Of a stretch of 64,000 bases of DNA, positions 16,211 to 25,588 are shown in pieces. Both the position numbers and the translations under genes were made by a program. The stretch lies in NCBI GenBank assembly GCA_963792875.1, contig CAWBXV010000005.1, positions 62,001 through 126,000 on the forward strand, read 5' to 3'. The notes below the pieces were generated by a model. The model saw only the letters and a list, made by a program, of their open reading frames with translations. It did not search any database and was not told the origin of the DNA. Each line of letters begins with the position of its first letter. Position 1 is the stretch's first letter. This stretch comes from JAHEGP01 sp963792875. GTDB lineage: Bacteria > Pseudomonadota > Gammaproteobacteria > Pseudomonadales > JAHEGP01.

Positions 16211-18640
16211 ATGTGGCAGGGATGGCGTGCGGCGCCCGGCAGCGCTGCGCTGGCTTTTTGTGTCGGCGTGCTCGCGACGGTGTGGCTGCCGGTGCTGCCT
16301 GCGGCGCACTATGCCGTGCTGGGCGCTGCGTTGGCGTGCAGCCTGTGCCTGCGTCGCTCCCTGCGGCCGGCCGGCTGCCTGCTGGCCGGCCTCTGCTATC
16401 ACATCGGCTTCGGTCACCATCTGCTGGCGCAGGAGATTCCGGCGGCGTGGGAGGCGCTGCCGCTGGTGATCGAGGGGCAGGTGGTCGGGCTGCCGCAGCG
16501 CAGGGATTACGGCGAGGGCCGACACAGCCTGATCTTCGACCTGCGGGTCGAGCAGGTGCGGGCCGAGGGTGGCCTGCTGCGGCAACCGCGGCCGCTGCGG
16601 CTGCGCCTGCACTGGTTCGATCCCCAACCGCTGCAGCCCGGCCAGCGCTGGCGCCTGCCGGTGGCACTGCAGCGTCCCCGCAGTCTGCTCAATCCGGGCG
16701 GCTTCGACTATCGGATCTGGCTGCTGGCGCGAGGCATCGGCGGCACCGGCAAGGTGCTCGCTGCGCCGGCGCAGCGCTTGCACGGGGCTGCGCCGAGCGG
16801 GCTGATGGCCGTCCGCTACTGGTACCGGCGGGCGCTCGAGCGGGCGCTGGGCGAGCACCCGGCCGGGCCGCTGGTCGCAGCCATCGCCCTGGGCGACCGG
16901 CAGCAGCTGACGCCGGCCCAGCGCGAGGTGCTGGCCGTGACCGGCACCGCACATCTGCTGGTGATCTCCGGCCTGCATATCGGCCTGAGCGCCATGGCGG
17001 GGTTTGCCGCCTGCTATCTCGTCACCGCCAGCCGGCCCGTCTGGGTGCAGTCGGGCGCGGCGCTGCTGGCGGCCCGCCTGGGAGGCCTGCTGGTCGCCCT
17101 GGGTTACGCGGCGCTGTCCGGTTTCGGGCTGCCCGCGCAGCGCGCGCTGCTGATGCTGGCCCTGATCGTGGCCGCGCTGACACTCGCGCGCAACAGCTCG
17201 CCCTGGCGCGTGCTGCTGCTGGCGCTGTGCGGCGTACTGGTGCTGGACCCCCTGGCCGGCACCTCTGCCGGCTTCTGGCTGTCCTTTGGCGCGGTCGCGC
17301 TGCTGCTGGTGCCGGCGCGGCGCGCGGCGGCCGGTGGTGGCCGCATCGGGCGCGTGCTCGCTCTGCAGTGGCGCCTGCTGCTGGGCATGTGTCCGCTCAT
17401 GGCCGTCTGGATTGGCCAGACCAGCGTGCTGGCGCCGCTGGTCAATCTCGTCGCCATTCCCGTGGTGGGCCTGCTGCTGGTGCCGGCGCTGCTGGTCGCC
17501 CTGGTGGCGCTGCCGGTGAGCGAGCCGTTCGGACAGGCGCTGCTGCAGGGCGTGGCCTGGCTGCTGCAGCTGTCGTGGCAGGGGCTGGCGCTGGCGGCGG
17601 AGGCGGCGGCGCCGTGGGCCCGGCACAACCTGTTTCCCTCTCTCCCGGCGCTGGCGCTGGCCGCGCTGGCGGCGCTGCTGTTGCTGTTGCCGCGGGGGTT
17701 TCCCGGGCGGCCGGCGTGGCCGCTGCTGCTGTTGCCGCTGCTGGCGCCGGCGCCCCGGTCCGGCTTCGATCTGTACGTGCTCGATGTCGGGCAGGGCACG
17801 GCGGTGGTGGTGCGGGTGGGGCCGAACGTGCTGGTGTACGATGCCGGGCCGGCCTATCGCAGCGGCTACGATGCGGGCAGCGCGGTGGTGCTGCCCTTTC
17901 TGCGCCGGCAGGGCCTGGCGCGCATCGAGCGCCTGATCGTCAGCCATGCCGATACCGACCACAGCGGCGGGGTCCGCGCCCTGCTGGCGCAGCTGCCGGT
18001 GGGCGAGCGCATGGCGCCGCGCCCCTTGACGGACGTCGGCGACGCCTGGACCGCCTGCCGCGCCGGTCAAAGCTGGCGCTGGGGCGGGGTCGCGTTTGCG
18101 CTGCTGAATCCGCCCGCGGCGCTGCCGGCGCGCACCAACGACCAGAGCTGTGTGCTGCAGATCGACACCGGGCGGACGCGCTTTCTGCTGGCCGGGGACA
18201 TCGGGCGTCCCGTCGAGCAGGCGCTGGCGGCCGCCTGGGGCAGGCAGCTGGCGGCGGATGTGCTGCTGGTGCCGCATCACGGCAGCCGCAGCTCCTCGTC
18301 TTACGATTTCACCTGGTTTGTCCGGCCCCGGCTGGCGGTGGTGTCCGCCGGCTACCGGAACCGCTTCGGCCATCCGGCTGCCGCCGTGGTGGAGCGCTAC
18401 CGCCAGTTGGGGGCCGAGGTGGTCAGCACCGCGGCGACCGGCGCGCTGCACTTCTCCGACCGCGCCGGTTATGCGCCCTATGCGTGGTTTTACACCCGCT
18501 ACTGGCAGAACTATCCTTGTCAATTATCGGCCTCGGCGCGCGCTGCGGTCGGGCTTGCGGCCATCCGCCGCGCGCAGGGCGCGACCGGGGGCTGCGGGCC
18601 GCCCGTCACGGGTGCTGTTGAATCCACGTTTCTGTGGTAA
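16211..18640 (+). CDS. comEC: DNA internalisation protein ComEC/Rec2
   Basis: Inner-membrane channel through which single-stranded DNA enters during natural transformation. 809 residues: N-terminal DUF4131 region (1-170), the Competence core with GDRQQLTPAQREVL and GTAHLLVISGLHIGL (about 215-255), many membrane segments (240-520), then a metallo-beta-lactamase-like domain with LDVGQGTAVVV, SHADTDHSGG, and VPHHGSRSSSS. The ATG has a GGGAGGGG leader seven bases upstream, which decides it over an upstream in-frame codon. Its presence alone does not prove competence. Confidence 0.93.
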   Translation: MWQGWRAAPGSAALAFCVGVLATVWLPVLPAAHYAVLGAALACSLCLRRSLRPAGCLLAGLCYHIGFGHHLLAQEIPAAWEALPLVIEGQVVGLPQRRDYGEGRHSLIFDLRVEQVRAEGGLLRQPRPLRLRLHWFDPQPLQPGQRWRLPVALQRPRSLLNPGGFDYRIWLLARGIGGTGKVLAAPAQRLHGAAPSGLMAVRYWYRRALERALGEHPAGPLVAAIALGDRQQLTPAQREVLAVTGTAHLLVISGLHIGLSAMAGFAACYLVTASRPVWVQSGAALLAARLGGLLVALGYAALSGFGLPAQRALLMLALIVAALTLARNSSPWRVLLLALCGVLVLDPLAGTSAGFWLSFGAVALLLVPARRAAAGGGRIGRVLALQWRLLLGMCPLMAVWIGQTSVLAPLVNLVAIPVVGLLLVPALLVALVALPVSEPFGQALLQGVAWLLQLSWQGLALAAEAAAPWARHNLFPSLPALALAALAALLLLLPRGFPGRPAWPLLLLPLLAPAPRSGFDLYVLDVGQGTAVVVRVGPNVLVYDAGPAYRSGYDAGSAVVLPFLRRQGLARIERLIVSHADTDHSGGVRALLAQLPVGERMAPRPLTDVGDAWTACRAGQSWRWGGVAFALLNPPAALPARTNDQSCVLQIDTGRTRFLLAGDIGRPVEQALAAAWGRQLAADVLLVPHHGSRSSSSYDFTWFVRPRLAVVSAGYRNRFGHPAAAVVERYRQLGAEVVSTAATGALHFSDRAGYAPYAWFYTRYWQNYPCQLSASARAAVGLAAIRRAQGATGGCGPPVTGAVESTFLW

Positions 18641-18674
18641 AGTCTGGCGCGTTTTTTGAGGTGCAGGAGGGTGT

Positions 18675-19310
18675 GTGTTCGAGCTGCTGAAGGCCGGTGG
18701 ATGGCTGATCATCCCGATTCTATTGTGTTCCCTGGTGGCGCTGACCATCATCGTGGAGCGTTTTCTGAGCCTCAACCCGCGCAAGGTCGCGCCGCCCGAT
18801 CTGCTGGCGCAGGTGTGGACCTGGATCAAGAACAATCAGCTGGATGCCGCCAAGATCAAACAGCTGCGCCAGTCCTCGCCGCTGGGGCAGATTCTGGCCA
18901 CCGGCCTGAGCAATTCCCGCCACGGCCGCGAGGTGATGAAAGAGAGCATCGAGGAGTCCGCCAGCCACGTCGTGCATGACATGGAGCGCTATCTCAACGC
19001 GCTCGGGACGATCGCCGTGATCTCGCCGCTGCTCGGCCTGCTCGGCACCGTGGTCGGCATGATCAAGGTGTTCTCGCAGATCATGCTGCAGGGCACGGGC
19101 AACGCCTCGGCCTTCGCCGGCGGTATCTCCCAGGCGCTGATCACTACGGCCGTGGGCCTGTGCGTGGCGATTCCGGCGATGGTCATGTACCGCTATTTCA
19201 ATCGCCGCATCGACACCATCGTCGTGACCATGGAGCAGGAGACCATCAAGCTGGTGGACGCGCTGCACTCGGATCGCCGCGGCGATGTCAGAGAGAAGCG
19301 CGCCAAGTGA
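18675..19310 (+). CDS. exbB: MotA/TolQ/ExbB family proton-channel protein
   Basis: ExbB-type membrane subunit converting the proton motive force into motion of a partner such as TonB. 211 residues with three membrane segments (about 8-28, 110-135, 150-175) and the conserved stretch ALGTIAVISPLLGLLGTV and FAGGISQALITTAVGLCVAIP. GTG start with GCAGGAGG leader. It overlaps exbD by four bases (GTGA). No tonB gene is nearby; the arrangement exbBD-msbA-lpxK is common in gammaproteobacteria, so its partner is undetermined. Confidence 0.88.
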   Translation: MFELLKAGGWLIIPILLCSLVALTIIVERFLSLNPRKVAPPDLLAQVWTWIKNNQLDAAKIKQLRQSSPLGQILATGLSNSRHGREVMKESIEESASHVVHDMERYLNALGTIAVISPLLGLLGTVVGMIKVFSQIMLQGTGNASAFAGGISQALITTAVGLCVAIPAMVMYRYFNRRIDTIVVTMEQETIKLVDALHSDRRGDVREKRAK

Positions 19311-19729
19311 AATTCAAGAGACAACTGAAGGCCGAGCTCGATATCAACCTCGCGCCGCTCATCGACGTGGTGTTCCTGCTGCTGATCTTCTTCATGGTGA
19401 CGACCACCTTCACCAAGGAGAGCCGCCTCACCATCGATCTGCCGGAGTCGACCGGTCTGGCCGCGGAGGAAGAGCGGCCCGAACAGATCGAGATCATCGT
19501 CAGCGCCCAGGGCGATTACGCGGTCAATGGCCGCACGCTGGTCAACAAGGAGCGCACCACCCTGAAGGCTGCCCTGGCGGAGCTCTCCGGTGGCGACAGC
19601 ACGCTGCCGCTGATCATTACGGCAGACGCCATGACGCCGCATCAGGCCGTGGTGACGGCAATGGATGTTGCAGGCCAGCTCAGCTTCGTGCATCTTAGTA
19701 TCACCACCCAACAAGCGGCCGCTCTGTAG
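19307..19729 (+). CDS. exbD: ExbD/TolR family biopolymer transport protein
   Basis: Partner of the preceding ExbB-like protein: one membrane helix near the N-terminus with the proton-carrying aspartate in LAPLIDVVFLLLIFFMV, then a small periplasmic domain ending in AVVTAMDVAGQLSFVHLSI. 140 residues. The start is the GTG that overlaps the exbB stop as GTGA; the longer open frame upstream is an exbB shadow. Confidence 0.9.
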   Translation: MKFKRQLKAELDINLAPLIDVVFLLLIFFMVTTTFTKESRLTIDLPESTGLAAEEERPEQIEIIVSAQGDYAVNGRTLVNKERTTLKAALAELSGGDSTLPLIITADAMTPHQAVVTAMDVAGQLSFVHLSITTQQAAAL

Positions 19730-19754
19730 CCGCGTCAGCAGCGGATACTCGGGC

Positions 19755-21581
19755 ATGAGCCAGACGAACACTCTCGGCAGCGATTGGTTGATCTACCGTA
19801 GGCTGCTGTCGAACCTGTCCGGTTTGTGGCCTTTGTTCGCCCTGAGCATCGTAGGCTACTTTCTGTATTCCAGCTCCCAGGTGCTGGTGGCGGACTGGAG
19901 CCAGTTCGTGATCGACACGCTCTCCGGTGAGAAGCGCGTCGATGCCGGCATCGTGTCGGGGTTCATACTGCGCCACTTCGGCGGCGCGGACCCTTCGCAG
20001 CGCTGGCTGCACGGCATGATCGCCGTGTCGGTGTTGGTGCTGGCGGTCATTCGCGGCGCCGGCTATTTCATCGGCAACTATTACCTGTCCTACGTCTCCA
20101 ATCACCTGGTGCACAAGCTGCGCTGCCAGGTGTTCGATCAGATTCTGGTGGTGCCTGCCAGCTATTACCACGGCAGCTCCAGAGGCAATCTGCTGGCCAA
20201 GGTCACCTATCACGTCAACCAGGTCACCGGCGCGGCCACGGACGCCGTCAAGGTCATCATCCGGGAGGGCTTCTTCGTCATCGGCCTGCTGGCCTATCTG
20301 TTCTACAAGCAATGGTCGCTGACCCTGATCTTTCTGGTGGTGCTGCCGATCATCGGCCTGCTCGTCACCTGGGTGGGGCGCCAGTTTCGCCGCATCAGCC
20401 GCCGGATACAGGATTCGGTGGGGGATGTCACCCAGGTGGCCAATGAGACCATCGGCGGCTACCAGGAGGTGCGGCTGTTCGGCGGCAGGGAATACGAACG
20501 CCAGCGCTTCTATGCCTCCAGCGCCTACAACCTGGCGCAGAACATGAAGATGGTGATGACCTCGTCGCTGGCCAGCCCGGCCGTGCAGCTGCTGGTGTGG
20601 TCGGCGCTGGCGGTGCTGGTGTGGGTGGCGCTCGACCTGCGCACCGGCAGCACCGCCGGCGAGTTCGTGGCCTATGTCGGCGCCGCGGGCATGCTGGCCA
20701 AACCCATCCGCCAGCTCAGCGAGGTCATGGGCGTCGTGCAGAAGGGCCTGGCCGCCTGCGAGGACCTTTACGAATTCATCGACTCTCCCCGCGAGGTCGA
20801 CACCGGCACCCATGTCACCGAGCGCGCCAGGGGGCGCATCGAGTTCCGCCAGCTCAATTTCGCCTACGGCAGCGACGGCCCGCGGGTGCTGCACGGTATC
20901 GACCTCACCGTCGAGCCCGGTCAGACGGTGGCGCTGGTCGGCCTCTCAGGGTCGGGCAAGTCGACCCTGGTGAGCCTGCTGCCCCGCTTTTACGACTGTG
21001 CGCAGGGCGAGGTGATGCTGGACGACATCGACATCAGGGACTACAAGCTCGACAACCTGCGCGCTCAGATCGCCATCGTCACCCAGCAGGTCATCCTGTT
21101 CAACGATACCATCTACAACAATATCGCCTACGGCGCCATGGCCTCCGCCAGCCCGGAGGACGTGCATCGCGCGGCACTGGCGGCTCACGCCATGGAGTTT
21201 ATCAGCGCGCTGCCGCAGGGCATGTCCACCGTGGTGGGCGAGAACGGGGTGATGTTGTCAGGCGGCCAGCGGCAGCGCATCGCGATCGCGCGCGCCATCC
21301 TCAAGGACGCCCCGGTGCTCATCCTCGACGAGGCGACCTCGGCGCTGGACAACAAGGTGGAGTACTTCATTCAGGAGGCCCTGAATGAGGTCATGGAGGG
21401 CCGCACCAGCCTGGTGATCGCGCACCGCCTGACCACGGTCGAACACGCCGACCTGATCGTGGTGATGGACCAGGGCCGCATCGTGGAGCGGGGCACCCAT
21501 GCCGAGCTGATCGCCCTGGGCAAGGTCTACGCGGGTCTCTACCAGCGCAGTTTCGAGGACCAGGCCGACGATGGCAGGTGA
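19755..21581 (+). CDS. msbA: Lipid A export ABC transporter MsbA
   Basis: Flips core-lipid A across the inner membrane. 608 residues: six-helix ABC exporter domain (about 20-330), followed by one ATPase domain with Walker A GLSGSGKSTLV, signature LSGGQRQRIAIARAIL, Walker B LILDEATSALD, and the H-loop IAHRLTT. As a half-transporter it must dimerise. The following lpxK supports the lipid A role. Start ATG is inside a longer open frame that overlaps exbD. Confidence 0.95.
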   Translation: MSQTNTLGSDWLIYRRLLSNLSGLWPLFALSIVGYFLYSSSQVLVADWSQFVIDTLSGEKRVDAGIVSGFILRHFGGADPSQRWLHGMIAVSVLVLAVIRGAGYFIGNYYLSYVSNHLVHKLRCQVFDQILVVPASYYHGSSRGNLLAKVTYHVNQVTGAATDAVKVIIREGFFVIGLLAYLFYKQWSLTLIFLVVLPIIGLLVTWVGRQFRRISRRIQDSVGDVTQVANETIGGYQEVRLFGGREYERQRFYASSAYNLAQNMKMVMTSSLASPAVQLLVWSALAVLVWVALDLRTGSTAGEFVAYVGAAGMLAKPIRQLSEVMGVVQKGLAACEDLYEFIDSPREVDTGTHVTERARGRIEFRQLNFAYGSDGPRVLHGIDLTVEPGQTVALVGLSGSGKSTLVSLLPRFYDCAQGEVMLDDIDIRDYKLDNLRAQIAIVTQQVILFNDTIYNNIAYGAMASASPEDVHRAALAAHAMEFISALPQGMSTVVGENGVMLSGGQRQRIAIARAILKDAPVLILDEATSALDNKVEYFIQEALNEVMEGRTSLVIAHRLTTVEHADLIVVMDQGRIVERGTHAELIALGKVYAGLYQRSFEDQADDGR

Positions 21582-21618
21582 GCTGACGCGGTGCCAGGTG
21601 ATCGGGGCCTGAGCCACC

Positions 21619-22650
21619 ATGGCGGCGTTGGAGCGCCTGTGGTACGGCCGCAGCCCCCTGGTGTGGCCGCTGTGGCCGCTATCGCTGTTGTTTGGCGCCG
21701 TCGCCCGCCAGCGCCGTCGCCGCTACCTGGCCGATGTGGCCAGCGGCGCGCTGTGGCAGCCGCCCGTGCCGGTGATCGTGGTGGGCAATATCAGCGTCGG
21801 CGGCACCGGCAAGACGCCCGTGGTCATCGCGCTGGTGGAGTATCTGCGCCAGCGCGGCTGGCGGCCCGGGGTGGTTTCCCGCGGTTACGGCGGCACGCCG
21901 CCGACGCTGCCGCTGCGCGTGGCGGGGTCGGTAGACGCGTCCCAGTGTGGCGACGAGCCGCTGCTGGTGCATCTGCGCACCGGCTGCCCGGTGGTAGTCG
22001 ACCCGGACCGCCCCCGGGCGCTGCGCCAGCTGCTGGCCAGCACCGACTGCAACGTGGTGATCAGCGATGACGGGCTGCAGCACTACCGCCTGTTCCGGGA
22101 CGTCGAGCTGGCGGTGGTCGACGGTCAGCGGGGGCTGGGCAATGGCCTGCTGCTGCCGGCGGGGCCGCTGCGGGAGCCGCCTCAGCGCCTGCGCGAGGTC
22201 GATGCGGTGCTGCTCAATGGCGGCAGCGGCGAGGCGCCGGTGGTGCCGGTGGCGGCGCAGCGGTTTGACTTGCAGCCCACCCGCTTCGTCAGCCTCGACG
22301 GCGCCCGCACGCTGGCGGTGGATGGCTTCGGTGCCGGCGCGCGCGTGCACGCGCTGGCGGGCATCGGCAACCCCGGCCGCTTCTTCGCGACCCTGCGCAG
22401 CCTCGGCCTCGATCCGCGCGAGCACCCCTTTGCCGATCACCACCGCTACCAGCCCGGCGATCTCGCCTTCGGGGACGGCGGGCCGGTGGTCATGACCGAA
22501 AAGGACGCGGTCAAATGCCGCGCCTTCGCGACCCCGGAGCACTGGTATCTCGCGGTAGAGGCACTGCTGCCGCCGGCATTTTACGGTATGCTGGACGCTC
22601 GCCTGGCGCAGGCGCTGCGCCGCACTGCCGGCGCGACCGCGCTGTCCTAG
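21619..22650 (+). CDS. lpxK: Tetraacyldisaccharide 4'-kinase LpxK
   Basis: Phosphorylates the 4' position of the lipid A disaccharide to make lipid IVA, a step at the inner membrane surface. The P-loop GNISVGGTGKTPVVIAL occurs near residues 56-72, and VISDDGLQHYRLFRDVELAVVD and MTEKDAVK are LpxK signatures. 343 residues, normal length, with an N-terminal hydrophobic stretch that anchors it to the membrane. The gene is 37 bases after msbA. Confidence 0.95.
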   Translation: MAALERLWYGRSPLVWPLWPLSLLFGAVARQRRRRYLADVASGALWQPPVPVIVVGNISVGGTGKTPVVIALVEYLRQRGWRPGVVSRGYGGTPPTLPLRVAGSVDASQCGDEPLLVHLRTGCPVVVDPDRPRALRQLLASTDCNVVISDDGLQHYRLFRDVELAVVDGQRGLGNGLLLPAGPLREPPQRLREVDAVLLNGGSGEAPVVPVAAQRFDLQPTRFVSLDGARTLAVDGFGAGARVHALAGIGNPGRFFATLRSLGLDPREHPFADHHRYQPGDLAFGDGGPVVMTEKDAVKCRAFATPEHWYLAVEALLPPAFYGMLDARLAQALRRTAGATALS

Positions 22651-22691
22651 CCGGGTCTGTCATTGCCGTCTACTCAGAGGAGCTGAACGAG

Positions 22692-23459
22692 GTGTCCTTC
22701 GTCGTCGTGATTCCGGCGCGCTATGCGTCGACCCGCCTGCCTGGCAAGCCCTTGCTGGACATCTGCGGCAAGCCCATGGTGCAGTGGGTCTACGAGCGCG
22801 CCTGCCAGAGCGCCGCCAGCCGCGTCGTGGTCGCCACCGACGACCAGCGCATCGTCGATGCCGCGGTGGGCTTCGGGGCGGAGGTCTGCCTGACCGCTGC
22901 CGGGCACGAGTCGGGCACCGACCGCATCGAGGAGACGGCCCGGCAGCTCGGCCTGGGTGAGGATCAGTGCGTGGTCAACGTGCAGGGCGATGAGCCGCTG
23001 ATTCCCCCCGAGATCATCGACCAGGTCGCGGTAAATCTGGCGCGCCACCCCGACGCCGGCATCGCCACCCTGAGCGTCCCGGTGGCCACTGCCGCCGCAT
23101 TTGCCGACCCCAACGTGGTCAAGGTGGTGACGGACCGGGAGGGGTTTGCGCTCTACTTCAGCCGCGCGCCGATCCCCTGGCCGCGGGATGCCATGGCCGC
23201 CGGCGGCAAGCCCGTGCTGCCGGAGCACTTTGCCGCGCAGCGGCATGTGGGCATCTATGCCTACCGCGGTGCCTTTCTGCGCAGCTTCGTGAGCTGGCCC
23301 GTCTCCTCCCTGGAGGCGACCGAGAAGCTGGAGCAGCTGCGCGCCATGGCGCACGGGGTGAGAATCCACGTGGAGCAGGCGCGCGCGGTGCCGCCGGCCG
23401 GGGTCGATACCGCAGCGGACCTGGAGGTCGTGCGGCAGGCGCTGGAGCGCGGCGCGTAA
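22692..23459 (+). CDS. kdsB: 3-deoxy-manno-octulosonate cytidylyltransferase (CMP-KDO synthetase)
   Basis: Activates KDO with CTP for transfer to lipid IVA. 255 residues; N-terminal nucleotide-binding motif FVVVIPARYASTRLPGKPLL, then VVVATDDQRI, VNVQGDEPLIP, and HVGIYAYRGAFL. The start is a GTG with the leader GAGGAGCTGAACGAG, well after the start of a longer frame that overlaps lpxK. Its last base is the first base of the next gene (TAATG). Confidence 0.95.
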   Translation: MSFVVVIPARYASTRLPGKPLLDICGKPMVQWVYERACQSAASRVVVATDDQRIVDAAVGFGAEVCLTAAGHESGTDRIEETARQLGLGEDQCVVNVQGDEPLIPPEIIDQVAVNLARHPDAGIATLSVPVATAAAFADPNVVKVVTDREGFALYFSRAPIPWPRDAMAAGGKPVLPEHFAAQRHVGIYAYRGAFLRSFVSWPVSSLEATEKLEQLRAMAHGVRIHVEQARAVPPAGVDTAADLEVVRQALERGA

Positions 23460-23932
23460 TGGCGCGGGTGCTGTTCGTCTGCCTGGGCAATATCTGCCGT
23501 TCTCCCACCGCGCACGGGGTATTCGAAGCGCAGGTGCGCGCGGCCGGCATGGCCGATCGCGTCACCGTCGACTCGGCCGGCACCGGCGCCTGGCATGTGG
23601 GGAGGCCGCCCGATGGGCGCACCCGGCGGGTCGCGCTGCAGCGGGGCTACGATCTGAGCCACCTGCGCGCCCGCCAGGTCTGCGCCGCCGATTTCTACGC
23701 CTTCGACTACCTGCTGGCCATGGATGAAGACAATCTCGCCGCGCTGCGGGCCATGCGGCCGGACGACAGCCAGGTCGAGCTGCGCCTGTTTCTGGACTAC
23801 GCGCAGGACCTGCGCGAGCGCGAGGTGCCTGACCCCTACTACGGCGGCGCCGGTGGCTTCGAGCGCGTATTCGACCTGGTGGAGCGGGCCGCGGCGGGGC
23901 TGCTGGCGCATCTGCGGCAGACGGGCGCCTGA
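23459..23932 (+). CDS. Low-molecular-weight protein tyrosine phosphatase
   Basis: 157-residue phosphatase with the catalytic P-loop VCLGNICRSPTAHG (C-x5-R) near the N-terminus and the general-acid aspartate in VPDPYYGG near residue 125. Such proteins dephosphorylate tyrosine kinases that regulate polysaccharide export (Wzb/Etp) or other substrates; no kinase is adjacent. It sits between kdsB and murB with one-base overlaps on both sides, a placement shared by Pseudomonas-like genomes. Confidence 0.9.
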   Translation: MARVLFVCLGNICRSPTAHGVFEAQVRAAGMADRVTVDSAGTGAWHVGRPPDGRTRRVALQRGYDLSHLRARQVCAADFYAFDYLLAMDEDNLAALRAMRPDDSQVELRLFLDYAQDLREREVPDPYYGGAGGFERVFDLVERAAAGLLAHLRQTGA

Positions 23933-24969
23933 TGGAGGTCCGGCGCGAACACGATCTGAGCCGCAACAATACGCTGGCGCTGCCGTGCACGGCCAGCGTG
24001 TTCGTGCGCGCCACCGACGCCGCGGACATCGAGGCGGCGGTGCGCCTGGCCAGGGCGGAGCGTCTGCGGGTGTTCGTGCTGGGGGGCGGCAGCAATCTGC
24101 TGGTGTCGCCGCGCATCGACGCGCTGGTGCTGCAGCCGGCGCTGCAGGGGCTCGAAGTGGTCGACCGCCCCGGCGGCGCGGTGGCGGTCACCGCCGGGGC
24201 CGGCGAGAACTGGCACGCGCTGGTCGTGCGCCTGCTTGAGGCGGGCTGCCACGGCCTGGAGAATCTGGCGCTCATTCCCGGCACGCTGGGTGCCGCGCCG
24301 GTGCAGAACATCGGGGCCTACGGCGTGGAGCTGGCGCAATTCGTCGAGGCGGTGGTGGCCTACGACCTGCACAGCGACAGCTGGGTGCGGCTGGAGCGGG
24401 ACGCCTGCGGCTTCAGTTACCGCCACAGCATCTTTCGCGGGCAGGACAGCGGGCGCTATGTGATCACGGCGGTGGCGCTGGGGCTCGCGCGCGGTGGCCG
24501 GGTCGAGGCCGGCTATGGCGCCCTGCGCGAGGAGTTGGAGCGCCGCGGGGTCACCCATCCTGGCCCGCGGGACGTATTCGACGCCGTGGTCAGCGTGCGC
24601 AGCAGCAGGCTGCCCGACCCCGCGCAGCTGCCCAACGCGGGCAGTTTTTTCAAGAACCCCGTGGTGGCCGCGGCGGACTGCGCGCGCCTGCGCGAGCGCT
24701 TTCCCGCTATCGTGACGTATCCGCAGGCCGGCGGCGACTGCAAGCTGGCGGCGGCCTGGCTCATCGAGCAGGCAGGCTTCAAGGGGCGCATCGTCGGCGG
24801 TGTGGGCATGCACGCGCACCAGGCCCTGGTGCTGGTCAATTACGGCGGCGCCGATACCGCCGCGGTGCTCGCCTACGCGGCCATGGTCCAGGCCGAGGTC
24901 GAGCGCCGTTTTGGCGTGCGGCTCGAACGCGAGCCGCTCTGGGTCGAAGCCGATGGACGCTGTCGCTGA
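23932..24969 (+). CDS. murB: UDP-N-acetylenolpyruvoylglucosamine reductase MurB (type I)
   Basis: NADPH-dependent flavoenzyme making UDP-N-acetylmuramate for peptidoglycan. 345 residues: FAD-binding LGGGSNLLVSPRID, LIPGTLGAAPVQNIGAYGVEL, the catalytic serine in NAGSFFKNPVV, and PQAGGDCKLAAAWLIEQAG. The C-terminal extension (YAAMVQAEVERRFGVRLEREPLW) marks the long E. coli-like type I. It overlaps the next gene by 17 bases. Confidence 0.96.
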   Translation: MEVRREHDLSRNNTLALPCTASVFVRATDAADIEAAVRLARAERLRVFVLGGGSNLLVSPRIDALVLQPALQGLEVVDRPGGAVAVTAGAGENWHALVVRLLEAGCHGLENLALIPGTLGAAPVQNIGAYGVELAQFVEAVVAYDLHSDSWVRLERDACGFSYRHSIFRGQDSGRYVITAVALGLARGGRVEAGYGALREELERRGVTHPGPRDVFDAVVSVRSSRLPDPAQLPNAGSFFKNPVVAAADCARLRERFPAIVTYPQAGGDCKLAAAWLIEQAGFKGRIVGGVGMHAHQALVLVNYGGADTAAVLAYAAMVQAEVERRFGVRLEREPLWVEADGRCR

Positions 24970-25588
24970 GCCCAGCGCCCGGCTCGGTGCCGAGCTTGCC
25001 GTGCCGGGTGCGGACACCTGGCTGTGCCGGCAGTTTCTGCCGCCCGCGCTGGCGGATGCCTGCCTGGCGCGCCTGGGCGACGAGCTGGCCTGGCGCGAAG
25101 AGGCGCTGCAGCTGTTTGGCCGGCGCCAGCTGGTGCCGCGGCTGGTGGCCTTTTACGGTGACGCGGGGCTCAGCTACCGCTATTCGGGTCTCGACCACCC
25201 GGCGCTGGTCTGGCATCCGCTGCTGGCCGCGCTGCGTCGGCTGCTGCGGCGGCACCTGGGGTCTGACTTCAACTGCGTGCTGGCCAACCTCTATCGGGAC
25301 GGTGACGACTGCATGGGCTGGCACAGCGACGACGAGGCCGCGCTCGGCCGCGAGCCGCGCATCGCCTCGCTCAGTTTTGGCGCGAGCCGGGACTTTCTGT
25401 TGCGCCAGCGCGGCGATGTGCGCCGGCGCCACTGTGTGCTGCTGGAGCACGGCTCCCTGCTGCTGATGGAGGGCTGCAGCCAGCACGGCTGGCAGCATTG
25501 CCTGCCGCGCCGCCGCCGCGTGCGCACGCCGCGCATCAATTTGACCTTTCGCACGCTGTATCCGGTGGCCGTCGATGAGCACCCCTGA
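24953..25588 (+). CDS. alkB: AlkB-type 2-oxoglutarate/Fe(II) dioxygenase (alkylated DNA repair)
   Basis: Oxidative demethylation of 1-methyladenine/3-methylcytosine-type lesions. 211 residues. The iron triad is visible as WHSDDE (His, Asp) and the later histidine in WQHCLP, and the 2-oxoglutarate arginine pair in PRINLTFR. NCVLANLYRDGDDCMGWHSD is the AlkB-family nucleotide-recognition region and is more like the short AlkB2-type proteins than E. coli AlkB. It overlaps murB upstream and uvrC downstream (14 bases), so expression is translationally coupled to both. Confidence 0.9.
   Translation: MDAVAEPSARLGAELAVPGADTWLCRQFLPPALADACLARLGDELAWREEALQLFGRRQLVPRLVAFYGDAGLSYRYSGLDHPALVWHPLLAALRRLLRRHLGSDFNCVLANLYRDGDDCMGWHSDDEAALGREPRIASLSFGASRDFLLRQRGDVRRRHCVLLEHGSLLLMEGCSQHGWQHCLPRRRRVRTPRINLTFRTLYPVAVDEHP

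Noticed and set aside
16165..18621. 818-codon Ala/Gly/Arg-rich frame overlapping comEC
   Set aside because: Out-of-frame shadow; the comEC frame carries all the expected motifs.
18675..19729. ExbB/ExbD pair as a TonB-dependent iron uptake locus
   Set aside because: No tonB, receptor or Fur-like box is nearby; the exbBD-msbA-lpxK-kdsB order is a common conserved arrangement in gammaproteobacteria.
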